The notes under the pieces are model-generated. The model did not search any database, was not told where the DNA came from, and saw only the letters and a program-made list of their open reading frames with translations. 64,000 bases of DNA, taken from NCBI RefSeq assembly GCF_019799945.1, contig NZ_JABGCH010000008.1, positions 99,752-163,751 of the forward strand, read 5' to 3'. The stretch is from Modestobacter marinus (GTDB lineage Bacteria; Actinomycetota; Actinomycetes; Mycobacteriales; Geodermatophilaceae). The position numbers and the translations under genes are program-made. Positions 45,215 to 54,211 of the stretch are shown one piece after another. Within the stretch, counting starts at the first letter, position 1. Each line of letters opens with the position of its first letter.

Positions 45215-45969
45215 TGAACCTGACCCTGAAGGTCTGGCGGCAGCTGGACAGGACGCAGAAGGGCAAGATGGTGACCTACCACGTCACCGACGTCTCGCCC
45301 GACATGTCGTTCCTCGAGATGCTCGACGTGCTCAACGAGAAGCTGATCCTCGAGGGCGACGACCCCGTGGCCTTCGACCACGACTGCCGCGAGGGCATCT
45401 GCGGCTCCTGCGGGCTGATGATCGACGGCATCGCCCACGGTCCGGAGCAGGCGACCGTCTGTCAGCTGCACATGCGGTCGTTCAAGGACGGCGACGTCAT
45501 CGACATCGAGCCGTGGCGCTCCGGGGGCTTCCCGGTCGTCAAGGACCTCGTCGTCGACCGGTCGGCCCTCGACCGGATCATCTCCGCCGGCGGGTTCATC
45601 AGCGCCCCCACCGGTACCGCTCCGGACGCGCACGCCGTGCCGGTGCCGAAGAAGGACTCCGACGCGGCGTTCGACGCGGCCACCTGCATCGGCTGCGGCG
45701 CCTGCGTCGCCGCCTGCCCCAACGGCTCGGCGATGCTGTTCACCGCCGCCAAGGTCTCCCACCTCGGGCTGCTCCCCCAGGGCCAGCCCGAGCGGGACAT
45801 GCGCGTGCTGCGGATGGTCGCGCAGCAGGACGCCGAGGACTTCGGCGGTTGCAGCAACATCGGTGAGTGCTCCGCGGTCTGCCCGAAGGGCATCTCGATG
45901 GAGACCATCAGCCGGCTCAACCACGACCTGCTCGGCGCCCTGCGCGCCGGCGCCGTGCCGACCAGCTGA
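45214..45969 (+). CDS. sdhB: Succinate dehydrogenase iron-sulfur subunit
   Basis: The 251-residue subunit has three cluster motifs: 2Fe-2S in [15 protein letters not shown] plus a later Cys (ATVCQLH), 4Fe-4S in [14 protein letters not shown], and 3Fe-4S in [14 protein letters not shown]. It relays electrons from FAD to the membrane subunit. The ATG overlaps the sdhA stop by one base (TGATG); a GTG three bases earlier is an alternative. A large structured terminator follows within three bases of the stop. Confidence 0.95.
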
Positions 45970-45971
45970 TA

Positions 45972-46065
45972 GAAGGACCCCTGCCTCCGGACGGCGCCTC
46001 GCGAACGAGGCCCCGTCCGGAGGCTCGTCCCGAGCTTGCGAGGGATGAGGGGGACGGGGTCCTTC
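45972..46065. terminator. Three-armed bidirectional terminator/repeat after sdhB
   Basis: An outer stem GAAGGACCCC/GGGGTCCTTC encloses two arms. Arm A pairs GCCTCCGGACGG with CCGTCCGGAGGC and is capped by GCCTCG-CGAA-CGAGGC. Arm B pairs CTCGTCCC with GGGATGAG (one G-U) around a ten-base loop. The structure fills the gap between the convergent sdhB and nucleotidyltransferase genes. Arm B recurs at 41645. Confidence 0.8.
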
Positions 46066-46066
46066 C

Positions 46067-46633
46067 TCAGGAGCCGGCGTCCTCGGTCGGGGTGATGCCG
46101 AGCCGGTCGGCGAGGAAGAGGAAGGCGACGGCGAAGTCGTTCTCCGCCACCTCCTTGCGCAGCCGCTCCCAGTCCAGCTGCTCGCGGACCGCGCGGACGT
46201 GCGGGAGGAGCCGGCCGAAGTCGCAGTAGTGCTCGGTCATCGCCCGGAGCTTGCTCGACAGCAGGTCGGTGGCCGGCAGCACCGGGAGCCGGATGCCGAG
46301 CAGGTCCATCTCCTCGGACCGCTCCAGCAGCTCCGGCATCACCGGCTCGCCGACGATCCGGTGCAGGACGTCGACCATCGCGCCGTCGCAGCCGACCTTG
46401 AACAGCCAGTCCTCCGGCGGCCGGGTCACCTCGAAGCCGGCGCTCTCGAGCACGTTGGCTGCGCGCTCGGTGTCCTCCTCGGCGATCACGAAGTCGACGT
46501 CGTTCTCCGACTCCGGGGCGCCGTGCGCCCACAGGGCGTAGCCACCGGCCAGGGCGAAGGGCACGCCGTCGGACTTGAGGGCGGAGGCGGTGCGCTTCAG
46601 TGCGGTCCGCAGGGCATCCCGTTCGGCGGGCAA
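46067..46633 (-). CDS. Nucleotidyltransferase-like protein
   Basis: About 188 residues. The N-terminal half has the minimal nucleotidyltransferase pattern: FALAGGYALWAHGAPESENDVDFVI (GG, then Asp-x-Asp) and later GAMVDVLHRI with a third acidic residue. The C-terminal half is helical (LSSKLRAMTEHYCDFG, then REQLDWERLRKEVAEN). It resembles MNT/AbiEii-like or DUF6036 proteins, which can modify tRNA or proteins, but no partner gene is adjacent. A TTG start preceded by AGGAG is favoured; an ATG 21 codons upstream, two bases from the divergent gene, is the alternative. Confidence 0.75.
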   Translation of the reverse strand: MPAERDALRTALKRTASALKSDGVPFALAGGYALWAHGAPESENDVDFVIAEEDTERAANVLESAGFEVTRPPEDWLFKVGCDGAMVDVLHRIVGEPVMPELLERSEEMDLLGIRLPVLPATDLLSSKLRAMTEHYCDFGRLLPHVRAVREQLDWERLRKEVAENDFAVAFLFLADRLGITPTEDAGS

Positions 46634-46698
46634 TCGAACTCCTCGGCTCGGCGGGCGTTCTCGGGGTGTGGGGCTACCCGGCCGGGTAGCGCTCACGC

Positions 46699-47460
46699 GT
46701 GCGCCTCGCGACCTTCAACATCCTGCACGGACGCTCGCTCGCGGACGACCGCGTGGACGTCGACCGGTTCGCCACCGCGGTGAAGGACCTCGACGCCGAC
46801 GTCCTGGCCCTCCAGGAGGTGGACCGGGACCAGCCGCGCTCGCACCTGGCCGACCTGACCGCGGTGGCCGCGGCCGCCATGGGCGCGGTGGACTCCCACT
46901 TCGCCGCCGCGATCGCCGGCACGCCGGGGGCCACCTGGACCGCCGCGACCGGTGAGGAGCAGCCGGGGACGGCGACGTACGGCATCGCGCTGCTCTCCCG
47001 GTACCCGGTGCGCTCCTGGCAGGTGGTCCGCCTGCCGGCCATCCCCTTCACCTTCCCGATGTGGCTGCCCGGCCCGCGGAAGGTGATCGTGGTCGACGAG
47101 GAGCCCCGCGCCGCCCTCATCGGCGTGGTCGAGACCCCGCGGGGCGAGCTGACCGTGGTGAACACGCACCTGTCGTTCGTGCCCGGCTGGAACCGGGTGC
47201 AGCTGCGCCGGCTGCGCCGGGACCTCGCCACGTTCCCCGGGCCGCTGGTGCTCATGGGCGACCTGAACATGACGCCGCCGACACCGGCCCGGGTGACCGG
47301 GTGGCGGCCGCTGGCCGGCGGGCTCACCTTCCCGGTCGACGTCCCCGACCGGCAGCTGGACCACGTGCTGCTGCGCGGTGAGCTCGGACCGGTGACCGGG
47401 ACGTGGGCGCCCTCCCTGCCGCTGTCGGACCACCGCGCGCTGGTCGTCGACGTCGGCTGA
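46699..47460 (+). CDS. Endonuclease/exonuclease/phosphatase family hydrolase
   Basis: The 253-residue EEP-fold metallohydrolase begins MRLATFNILHGRS (Asn), has VLALQEVDRDQPRS with the metal-binding Glu, VVNTHLSFVPGWN, LMGDLNMTPPTP (catalytic Asp-Leu-Asn) and a C-terminal SDHRALVVDV. These are all the core motifs of the family. There is no signal peptide. The target could be nucleic acid, inositol phosphate or lipid. Confidence 0.88.
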   Translation: MRLATFNILHGRSLADDRVDVDRFATAVKDLDADVLALQEVDRDQPRSHLADLTAVAAAAMGAVDSHFAAAIAGTPGATWTAATGEEQPGTATYGIALLSRYPVRSWQVVRLPAIPFTFPMWLPGPRKVIVVDEEPRAALIGVVETPRGELTVVNTHLSFVPGWNRVQLRRLRRDLATFPGPLVLMGDLNMTPPTPARVTGWRPLAGGLTFPVDVPDRQLDHVLLRGELGPVTGTWAPSLPLSDHRALVVDVG

Positions 47461-47471
47461 AGGCCCGGCCG

Positions 47472-48083
47472 TCAGGCCGCCGCGTCCTCCCGGCCCGCGA
47501 CCAGGTCCAGCAGGTGCGGCGCCAGAGCCTCGGCGACCAGCGCGTAGCCGGCCGAGGAGGGGTGGAACCGGTCGGCGGAGAACAGCGCCGGCTCGACGGC
47601 GAAGCGGCGCGAGACCTCGGGGGCCACCGCGGCGACCACGGCCCCGACCGCCTCCGCGGCGCGGGTCTGCAGCGCGCGGGCCTGGTCGCACAGCCCGGCG
47701 ACGACGCTCTGGAACGCCGGCGGCACCCAGGCCACGGAGCTCATGTCCGGCGTGGGGACGACGAGGACGTCGGTCCCACGCTGCCGCAGCTCACCCACCG
47801 CGGCACCCAGCGCCGCGGCGGCCCGCGCCGACGGGACCTGCCGGGTGAGGTCGTTGGCGCCGATCACCAGCAGGGCGACGTCGGCGTCCCGCGCACCGGC
47901 GCGGCGCACCTGGGCGGCGAGGTCGAGCGAGGTGGCCCCGGGCACGGCGACCACGTCGAGGTCGACGGCGTACCCCGCCTGTTCCAGCTCCCGGGTCAGC
48001 CGGGCACCCAGGGTGTCCTCCGGGTGCGTGGCGCCGGTGCCGAAGGCAAGGGAGTCGCCGAGGACGAGGAAGCGGAAGGTCAC
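47472..48083 (-). CDS. SGNH/GDSL hydrolase
   Basis: This 203-residue hydrolase has block I FLVLGDSLAFGTGATHPED (catalytic Ser), a Gly block around VAVPGATSLDLAAQVRRAGA, block III VIGANDLTRQVPSA (Asn) and block V FSADRFHPSSAGY (Asp-x2-His). No signal peptide is present, so it is cytoplasmic. The GTG start is immediately before the first core strand. Esterase, lipase or thioesterase activity is possible. Confidence 0.88.
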   Translation of the reverse strand: MTFRFLVLGDSLAFGTGATHPEDTLGARLTRELEQAGYAVDLDVVAVPGATSLDLAAQVRRAGARDADVALLVIGANDLTRQVPSARAAAALGAAVGELRQRGTDVLVVPTPDMSSVAWVPPAFQSVVAGLCDQARALQTRAAEAVGAVVAAVAPEVSRRFAVEPALFSADRFHPSSAGYALVAEALAPHLLDLVAGREDAAA

Positions 48084-48398
48084 ACCAGGTGCAACGCCGC
48101 GCGGGTGCCCGGCTGTGCCGTGAGATGGCCCTCGCCCGGCGCGGGAATGCCGACTCGTCTCGATCACCCCCTCCAGAGACCGCCTGCAGCCCGCTGATAC
48201 CGCGCCCGGCGTGGTCCCCGCCGGCGTCAGCCCCCGCGGGCGGAGAGCTCGGCGGCCATCGCGTCGTCGACGAACGGGTACCCGACCCTGAACTGGGCCA
48301 GCGCCTCGGTCACCGACAGCACGTGGGTCTCCCGCGTGCCGGCTCTCCCCGTGCGACACGGCCTGGGCAGGACGGCCCGGTGGTCGTACGGTCCGGCC
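48084..48398. other. Gap with a possible gene remnant
   Basis: No full gene is supported. On the minus strand at about 48227-48325 a short protein-like end reads RETHVLSVTEALAQFRVGYP and FVDDAMAAELSARGG before a stop, which looks more like a decayed gene tail than noise. The right end holds the leaderless promoter of the next gene. Confidence 0.4.
48387..48392 (+). promoter_or_regulatory. -10 hexamer TACGGT, leaderless start
   Basis: TACGGT fits TANNNT and ends six bases before the ATG of the MmcQ/YjbR-family gene; no ribosome site intervenes. Confidence 0.5.
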
Positions 48399-48785
48399 AT
48401 GGCCACCTGGGACGACGTCGACCGGCTCGCCCGCGCCCTGCCCGAGACCACCGAGCGCCCGACCTACGAGCAGGCGCGCAGCTGGCGGGTGCGCGACAAG
48501 GCGTTCGCGTGGGAGCGGCCGCTGCGCAAGGCCGACCTGGCCGAGCTCGGCGAGCGGGCACCGACCGGCCCGGTGCTCGCCGTCCAGGTGCCCGACGTGG
48601 GCGCCCGCGACGCCCTGATCGCCGACAGCCCCGACGTCTACTTCACCACCGCGCATTTCAACGGGTACCCGGCGGTGCTCGTCCGGCTGGACGCGATCGA
48701 GGTCGGAGAGCTGGCCGAGCTGCTGGACGAGGCCTGGGAGTGCCGGGCGCCCCGCCGGCTGGTCACCGAGCACCGCGACCAGTGA
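48399..48785 (+). CDS. MmcQ/YjbR family protein
   Basis: A 128-residue protein with the family layout MATWDDVDRLARALPETTE, a central AWERPLRKADLAELGERAP and C-terminal YFTTAHFNGYPAVLVRLDAIEVGELAELLDEAW. YjbR/MmcQ proteins share a CyaY-like fold and are thought to bind DNA or act as small adaptors; the molecular role is not settled. ATG was chosen because the conserved N-terminus begins here and a -10 hexamer lies just upstream. Confidence 0.85.
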   Translation: MATWDDVDRLARALPETTERPTYEQARSWRVRDKAFAWERPLRKADLAELGERAPTGPVLAVQVPDVGARDALIADSPDVYFTTAHFNGYPAVLVRLDAIEVGELAELLDEAWECRAPRRLVTEHRDQ

Positions 48786-48810
48786 CGGTCGGGACCTTCC
48801 GCGGCTGACG

Positions 48811-49809
48811 TCAGCCGGCCGCCGCGGCCACCGCGGCGAGGTGCCGGGCCTGCTCCGGCTCGGGCAGGAAGCTCGCCCGGAAGCTGTTCTCGGCCAGCAG
48901 CCGGCGCTCGTCGGCGGTCAGCCCGAGTGCCCGGGTGACGGCCGCGGTGTTGTCGTGCAGGTAGCCGCCGAAGTACGCCGGGTCGTCGGAGTTGACCGTC
49001 GCGCGCAGGCCCGCCTGCAGCATCCGGCGCAGCGGGTGGTCGGTGAGCTCGCCGACGCAGTGCAGCGCCACGTTCGACAGCGGGCAGACCGTCAGCCCGA
49101 TCTGCTCCTCGGCCAGCCGGGCGACCAGCGACGGGTCCTCCAGGCTGCGGATGCCGTGGTCGACGCGCTCGACGCCGAGCCGGTCCAGCGCCCCCCACAC
49201 GTAGGCCGGCGGGCCCTCCTCCCCCGCGTGTGCCACCCGGTGCAGCCCGTCGTCGGCGGCGAGCGCGTAGGCCCGGGCGAACGGCTCGGGCGGGAAGCCG
49301 ACCTCCGCGCTGTCCAGGCCGACGCCGATCACCACGTTGTGCCAGGGGCGCAGCCGGGGCACCAGCGCCTCGGCGTCCGCCGGGTCGCGGTCCCGCAGGA
49401 AGGACACGATCAGCCGGGCGCTGAGGCCGTGCCGCTCCTCCGCCGTCCGGAACGCCTCGGCGAGCCCGTCCATGACGACCTCCAGCGGCACGCCCCGGCT
49501 GAGGTGCGCCTGGGGGTCGACGAAGACCTCGGCGTGCCGCACGCCTTGCGCCGCCGCCGTACCGAGGTAGGCATCGGCGAGGTCGGTGAAGTCCCGCGGC
49601 TGCAGGAGCACCGCCGTCAGCTCGTAGTACAGGTCCAGGAACGACGGCAGGTCGTTGAACGAGTAGGCCCGGCGCAGCTCCTCCAGGCCGGCGTGCCGCA
49701 GCCGCACCCCGTTGCGCTCGGCCAGCCGGAAGGCCAGCTCCGGCTCCAGCGTGCCCTCGATGTGCACGTGCAGCTCGGCGGTGGGCAGGGCGGGGACGTC
49801 GGCGGGCAT
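48811..49809 (-). CDS. Adenine deaminase-like enzyme of the adenosine deaminase family
   Basis: The 332-residue TIM-barrel deaminase has zinc ligands in ELHVHIEGTLEPELAF (His-x-His), a His in VAHAGEEGPPAY with catalytic Glu, and Asp-Asp in VNSDDPAYFGGYL. The HIEGTLEPEL and SDDPAYFGGY wording is that of the adenine deaminase (Aah1-like) branch rather than adenosine deaminase (HLDGSLRP, NTDDP). It should convert adenine to hypoxanthine for purine salvage. The start follows from the conserved N-terminus. Confidence 0.87.
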   Translation of the reverse strand: MPADVPALPTAELHVHIEGTLEPELAFRLAERNGVRLRHAGLEELRRAYSFNDLPSFLDLYYELTAVLLQPRDFTDLADAYLGTAAAQGVRHAEVFVDPQAHLSRGVPLEVVMDGLAEAFRTAEERHGLSARLIVSFLRDRDPADAEALVPRLRPWHNVVIGVGLDSAEVGFPPEPFARAYALAADDGLHRVAHAGEEGPPAYVWGALDRLGVERVDHGIRSLEDPSLVARLAEEQIGLTVCPLSNVALHCVGELTDHPLRRMLQAGLRATVNSDDPAYFGGYLHDNTAAVTRALGLTADERRLLAENSFRASFLPEPEQARHLAAVAAAAG

Positions 49810-49841
49810 GGCCGGGAAGGTAACGCGCGGGGCCCGCCCGG

Positions 49842-51047
49842 TCAGGGGAAGAGCCGCTGCGACGTCGCGGTGAGCCACTCCAGGACGACGATGCTGGCGT
49901 CGTCCTGCAACTGGTCGCCCTGGTGCTCCAACACGTGCCGCATCAGCCGGCGCAGGGTCTCCGGTGCCGCGTCGCCGGCCGCCCCGGCCCGGATGACGAA
50001 GTCGGCCAGCCGCTCCTCGCCGAAGAACTCCCCCGCCACCGAGCGGGCCTCGACGATGCCGTCGCTGTAGATCAGCACGCGGTCGCCGGGGTGCAACTGC
50101 ATCTCGCAGACGCCGGGCTTGCTCGTCTGCAGGCCCAGCGGCGGGTGCGGCCGGCACGCCGGCGGGCGGACGAAGGCCCCCTCGCGCAGGACCAGCGGCT
50201 CGGGGTGCCCGGCGTTGACCCAGCGCAGCCGCCCGGTGTCCAGGTCCAGCCGGACGATGGCCGCCGTGGCGAACTGACTGCCGGTGAAGTTCTCGGCGAC
50301 CACCCGGTTCACGGCCACGGCGATGTCGGGCAGGTCGTGCCTCTCACGGCGGGCGTGCCGGTAGGCACCGATCGCCGCGCTGGCCAACAGCGCCGCGGGC
50401 AGCCCGTGGCCGACCGCGTCGAGCACCAGGACGTCCGCGGTCGGCCCGTTGACCGCGTAGTCGAAGCTGTCGCCGCCGATGTCGTACGCGGGCTCCAGGG
50501 CACCGGAGATGACGACCCGGTCGGTCGCGAAGGTCATCGGCGGCAGCAGCTCCCACTGGATCTCGGCCGCCAGGCTCAGTGTCCTGCGCCGGCGCAGCCG
50601 ACTGAAGATGTCCGTGTAGGCGTCGTTGACCACGAGCAGCTCGGCGATCAGGGAGACGTAGGCCCTGGCGCTCTGCTCCAGCCCGTCGCTCCACCGCTCG
50701 ACGAGGAGCTCCACGACGCCGAGCCGTTCGACACCGTCGAGGAGCGGCAGCCACAATCGCTCACCGCCGGCGGGGGCGGGGGTGCGCACCGACTGCACCG
50801 TCCGGAAGCAGCGACCGGCCACCGACCCCTCGACGCTGAGCTCCTGACGCTCCGGTACTCCTTCTCCCCGCAGCGGTTGGAGCAGCAGCTGCTCGTAGTC
50901 CACCAGGTAGATCACGGTCTCCCGGAACCCGAGGTCGCCGGCGTGCACGGCGACCCGCTCGGCCAGCCGGTCGGGGGCAAGCAGGTGGAGCTCGTGCAGG
51001 AGGGACCGCAGGGGATCGGGCAGCGCGGCGTGCTCGTCCGTGCTCAC
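49842..51047 (-). CDS. GAF-SpoIIE protein phosphatase
   Basis: The 401-residue protein has an N-terminal GAF-like sensory domain (about 20-165, ERVAVHAGDLGFRETVIYLVD), a short linker helix (RRRTLSLAAEIQWELLP), and a PP2C-type SpoIIE domain with metal Asp residues in AYDIGGDSFDYAV, VLVLDAVGHGLPAALLA and the C-terminal LQDDASIVVLEW. Such proteins dephosphorylate anti-sigma-factor antagonists in actinobacterial partner-switch cascades. The sensed ligand is unknown. Confidence 0.9.
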   Translation of the reverse strand: MSTDEHAALPDPLRSLLHELHLLAPDRLAERVAVHAGDLGFRETVIYLVDYEQLLLQPLRGEGVPERQELSVEGSVAGRCFRTVQSVRTPAPAGGERLWLPLLDGVERLGVVELLVERWSDGLEQSARAYVSLIAELLVVNDAYTDIFSRLRRRRTLSLAAEIQWELLPPMTFATDRVVISGALEPAYDIGGDSFDYAVNGPTADVLVLDAVGHGLPAALLASAAIGAYRHARRERHDLPDIAVAVNRVVAENFTGSQFATAAIVRLDLDTGRLRWVNAGHPEPLVLREGAFVRPPACRPHPPLGLQTSKPGVCEMQLHPGDRVLIYSDGIVEARSVAGEFFGEERLADFVIRAGAAGDAAPETLRRLMRHVLEHQGDQLQDDASIVVLEWLTATSQRLFP

Positions 51048-51275
51048 GAACGACCAGATTGGCAGACCCCGGCACGGTCCGCTTCCGGCCGAAGCGGTAC
51101 CGGAGATCGCACCCGACGGCGGACGGCACCGCGGTCCCGTGCCGTGGGCCCGCCGCCACCGGTATGTGCTGAGCGCAACTCAGACGTGTCCTCCCTCAAG
51201 CAGTGCGCCGAGCGCGTCGATCACTGGGTCGGGTCACCCGATCGGGTGGCCGGGAAGAGCGCGAGGAGCGGATCA

Positions 51276-52598
51276 GTGAGCACGCAGATCAGCACGGGCC
51301 GACGGTCGGGAGCACCTCTGGTCCGCCGCGTCGCCGGGGTGGTCGCCGCCTCCGCCGTCCTCCTGGTCGTCGCCCCGACCGTGGCCACCGCGGCGCCGGT
51401 CGCGCCGAGCGACGCGCAGATCAGCGCCGCCCAGCAGCAGAAGGACGCCGCCGCGCAGCAGGTCGGCGCCCTCTCGGCGCAGCTGGCCGGCGCCCGGGCC
51501 GAGGTGGACGCCGCCCGGGCCCGCTCGGCCATCGCGCTCGACGCCTTCCAGGGCAAGCAGGCCGAGTACGAGGCCGCGCAGGCCACCGCCGACACCGCGG
51601 CCGCCGCCGCCGCGCAGGCCGACGCCGACCTGGCCACCGCCCGCGCCGACGTCGCCACCTTCGCCCGGCACAGCTACATCCAGGGCAGCACCTCCCCCGG
51701 GCTGAAGGCACTGACCACCGCCGACGGCCCCGCCGAGATGCTGGAGCGGGCCGCCCTCCTCGACGCCGCGGGCACCCACCGGTCCGACGTCGTCATCCTG
51801 GTCACCGCCGCGCAGCAGCTGGCCGCCGCGGCCGACGCCGAGGCGCGCACCGCCCTCGACGCGGCCGCCGCCCTCAAGGACGAGGCCGCGCAGGCGCTGG
51901 CCGCCGCCGAGCAGCTCGAGGTCTCAGCGCGGGCCCAGGCCGTGGACCTCGCGACCCAGCAGGCCACCGTCGAAGCGCAGCTCCAGCAGGCCCAGCAGGC
52001 GCTGCTCGGCCTGGAGGGGGCCCGGGCCGCCGCCCGCCAGTACGCCGCCGAGCAGGCCGCCGCCGCGCAGCGGGCCGCCGCGGCCGCCCGGCCCGCACCA
52101 CGACCGACTGCCTCGTCGTCCGCCGCCGCGCCGGTCACGCGTGCACTGGCCGCCGGCAGCCCGGCCCCCACCGCGGGCACCGCCGACGGCTCGGCCGTGG
52201 AGACGGCGATCGCGTCCGCGCGGCGCTGGCTGGGCACCACCTACGCCTGGGGCGGCGGCTCGCTGAGCGGCCCGAGCATGGGCTGGGGCGTCGACGCGGG
52301 GATCGTCGGCTTCGACTGCTCCGGGCTGACCCGGTACGCCTACGCCCAGGCGGGGATCAGCCTGCCCCGCAACTCCAGCGCCCAGTACGGGGCGCTGCCG
52401 AAGGTGTCGCGGGCCGATCTGCAGCGCGGTGACCTGGTGTTCTGGGCGACGGACACCAGCAGCCCGTCGACCATCCACCACGTCGCCCTCTACCTCGGCG
52501 ACGGCCAGGTCCTCGAGGCCCCGCAGAGCGGCTCGGCTGTCCGGGTGTCCTCGATGCGCTGGAGCGGCTTCATCGGCGCCGCCCGGCCCAGCGCCTGA
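51276..52598 (+). CDS. Secreted NlpC/P60 peptidoglycan endopeptidase with coiled coil
   Basis: The 440-residue protein has a Sec signal (RRVAGVVAASAVLLVVAPT, ATAAP), a coiled-coil domain (about 50-270) and a C-terminal NlpC/P60 domain with catalytic Cys in VGFDCSGLTRYAYAQAG and His in TIHHVALYLGDGQVLEAP. It cleaves stem peptides during cell separation, as RipA/RpfB-interacting hydrolases do; the coiled coil likely gates the active site. The GTG start follows GAGGAG. The loop before the Cys (SLSGPSMGWGVDAG) is longer than usual. Confidence 0.92.
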   Translation: MSTQISTGRRSGAPLVRRVAGVVAASAVLLVVAPTVATAAPVAPSDAQISAAQQQKDAAAQQVGALSAQLAGARAEVDAARARSAIALDAFQGKQAEYEAAQATADTAAAAAAQADADLATARADVATFARHSYIQGSTSPGLKALTTADGPAEMLERAALLDAAGTHRSDVVILVTAAQQLAAAADAEARTALDAAAALKDEAAQALAAAEQLEVSARAQAVDLATQQATVEAQLQQAQQALLGLEGARAAARQYAAEQAAAAQRAAAAARPAPRPTASSSAAAPVTRALAAGSPAPTAGTADGSAVETAIASARRWLGTTYAWGGGSLSGPSMGWGVDAGIVGFDCSGLTRYAYAQAGISLPRNSSAQYGALPKVSRADLQRGDLVFWATDTSSPSTIHHVALYLGDGQVLEAPQSGSAVRVSSMRWSGFIGAARPSA

Positions 52599-52604
52599 GC
52601 GGGA

Positions 52605-53594
52605 CTACGCGGGGACGGACTCCATCGCCTGGGCGGTGAGCTCCACCGCGCGCAACCGGCCCTCGGGCGTCGGCGACTGGAAGGCGACGATCAGCTCGTC
52701 GGCGTCGGCCCGCTTCTGGAAGCGGAGGAGGAAGTCGCGGACCTGGTCCCCGGTGCCGATCGCGGTGTGGGTGAGCATCGTGCTCACGTGATGGCCGGCG
52801 CCCTGGTCGAGCAGCAGGTCCGCCTCCTCGTCGGTGAACGAGCCGCCACGGCCGAACAGCCCGACGGCGAGGCCGCGCCGGACCGCCGCCAGCGCCTGCC
52901 GGGCGTCGTCCTCGGTGTCCGCGGCGACCACGTTCACCCCGGCGATCACGTGCGGCTCGGCCAGCTGCGCCGACGGGCGGAACTCCCGGCGGTAGGTGCT
53001 GACCGCCGCCTCCAGCGCCTGCGGCGCGAAGTGGGAGGCGAAGGCGTAGGGCAGGCCGAGCGCGGCCGCCAGGCGGGCGCCGAACAGCGAGGAGCCGAGG
53101 ACGTAGAGCGGCACGTTCGAGCCCTTGCCGGGGACGGCGTCGACGCCCGGCACCCGCGACTCCCCGGTGAGGTAGCCCTGAAGCTCCACGACGTCCTGCG
53201 GGAACGTGTCGGCCGAGTTCGGGTCGCGGCGCAGCGCGTACATGGTGGCCTGGTCGGACCCCGGGGCTCGACCCAGACCGAGGTCGATCCGTCCGGGGTA
53301 CATCGCGTCGAGGGTGCCGAACTGCTCGGCGATGGTCAGCGGCGAGTGGTTCGGCAGCATCACCCCGCCGGCGCCGAGCCGGATGGTGCTGGTCTGCGCG
53401 CCGACGTGCGCGATCAGCACGCTGGTGGCCGAGGAGGCGATCGTCGGCATGTTGTGGTGCTCGGCGTACCAGACCCGCCGGTAGCCGTGCTGCTCCGCGC
53501 GCTGGGCGAGGGCGACGCTGGCCGCGATGCTGCTGCTCGCGGTCTCCCCGCGGGGGATCGGGGCGAGGTCGAGGACGGACAGCGGGATGAGCAT
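52605..53594 (-). CDS. LLM class flavin-dependent oxidoreductase
   Basis: This 329-residue luciferase-like monooxygenase begins [18 protein letters not shown], continues [46 protein letters not shown] and [14 protein letters not shown]. This is the MsnO8/YceB-like subgroup that uses FMN or possibly F420. The start was placed at the ATG after AAAGG, which removes 14 unconserved residues. Substrate unknown. It ends six bases from the convergent NlpC/P60 gene. Confidence 0.9.
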   Translation of the reverse strand: MLIPLSVLDLAPIPRGETASSSIAASVALAQRAEQHGYRRVWYAEHHNMPTIASSATSVLIAHVGAQTSTIRLGAGGVMLPNHSPLTIAEQFGTLDAMYPGRIDLGLGRAPGSDQATMYALRRDPNSADTFPQDVVELQGYLTGESRVPGVDAVPGKGSNVPLYVLGSSLFGARLAAALGLPYAFASHFAPQALEAAVSTYRREFRPSAQLAEPHVIAGVNVVAADTEDDARQALAAVRRGLAVGLFGRGGSFTDEEADLLLDQGAGHHVSTMLTHTAIGTGDQVRDFLLRFQKRADADELIVAFQSPTPEGRLRAVELTAQAMESVPA

Positions 53595-53794
53595 GGAACA
53601 GGCCTTTCCAGTCGGTTGCCCGGAGCAACGCGACATCGCCCGATCCGCTTCCCCGCTGTGATCACGGCATCAGGGGGCGGCTGCTGACCAGCGCGTTCCG
53701 GTGGGGGCGTTCCGCCGGGCGGCCGGACGTGTCAAGCTGACAGACCGGGTCAACACCGGAGCCCGGTACCACCGGCGCAAGGGAGCGTCTCCCC

Positions 53795-54202
53795 GTGTTG
53801 AGCACGAGCACGTACAGCCAGGACTACATCGATGGCCGGCGGGCGGCGGTCGAGGCCAGGGTCGAGGCCTTCCGGAAGCTCGTCGCCGAGGCCCAGGCGC
53901 CGCACGCCGTGCACGAGTTCGAGCCCGTCTACTTCAACGACCTGGTCCTGGTGCTGGAGAGCTGGTTCGTCCACCGCGGGCGCGGCATCGAGGGCATGGA
54001 CGGGAACGCGCTCAACGAGGTGCGGGTCCTCGCCAGCTCGCTGATGCACGGCACCACGCTGCTCGCCGACAAGCAGATCCGGCTGTGCCACCAGTCCTCG
54101 GTGCTCGGCCACCGGATCGGTGACGAGATCGCCCTGCGCGAGGCCGACTTCGTCGCGCTGGCCAAGGAGTTCTTCGCCGAGCTGGAGGACAAGTACGTCT
54201 GA
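53795..54202 (+). CDS. Conserved actinobacterial protein of unknown function
   Basis: A 135-residue, mostly helical soluble protein: [62 protein letters not shown] and [22 protein letters not shown]. There is no membrane helix and no enzyme motif. GTG was chosen because GGGAG lies nine bases upstream. It is preceded by about 200 bases without coding signal and is convergent with the LURP-one-like gene. I do not recognise a family with known function. Confidence 0.78.
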   Translation: MLSTSTYSQDYIDGRRAAVEARVEAFRKLVAEAQAPHAVHEFEPVYFNDLVLVLESWFVHRGRGIEGMDGNALNEVRVLASSLMHGTTLLADKQIRLCHQSSVLGHRIGDEIALREADFVALAKEFFAELEDKYV

Positions 54203-54211
54203 GGTCCGGCC

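Noticed and set aside
51169-51183. CTGAGCGCAACTCAG palindrome upstream of the NlpC/P60 gene
   Set aside because: Five-base arms are expected by chance and no second site supports it.
51048-51275. c-di-AMP (ydaO) riboswitch before the NlpC/P60 gene
   Set aside because: Such riboswitches often precede actinobacterial wall hydrolases, but the conserved GGGGGA/ACCC core elements were not found here or before the coiled-coil gene.
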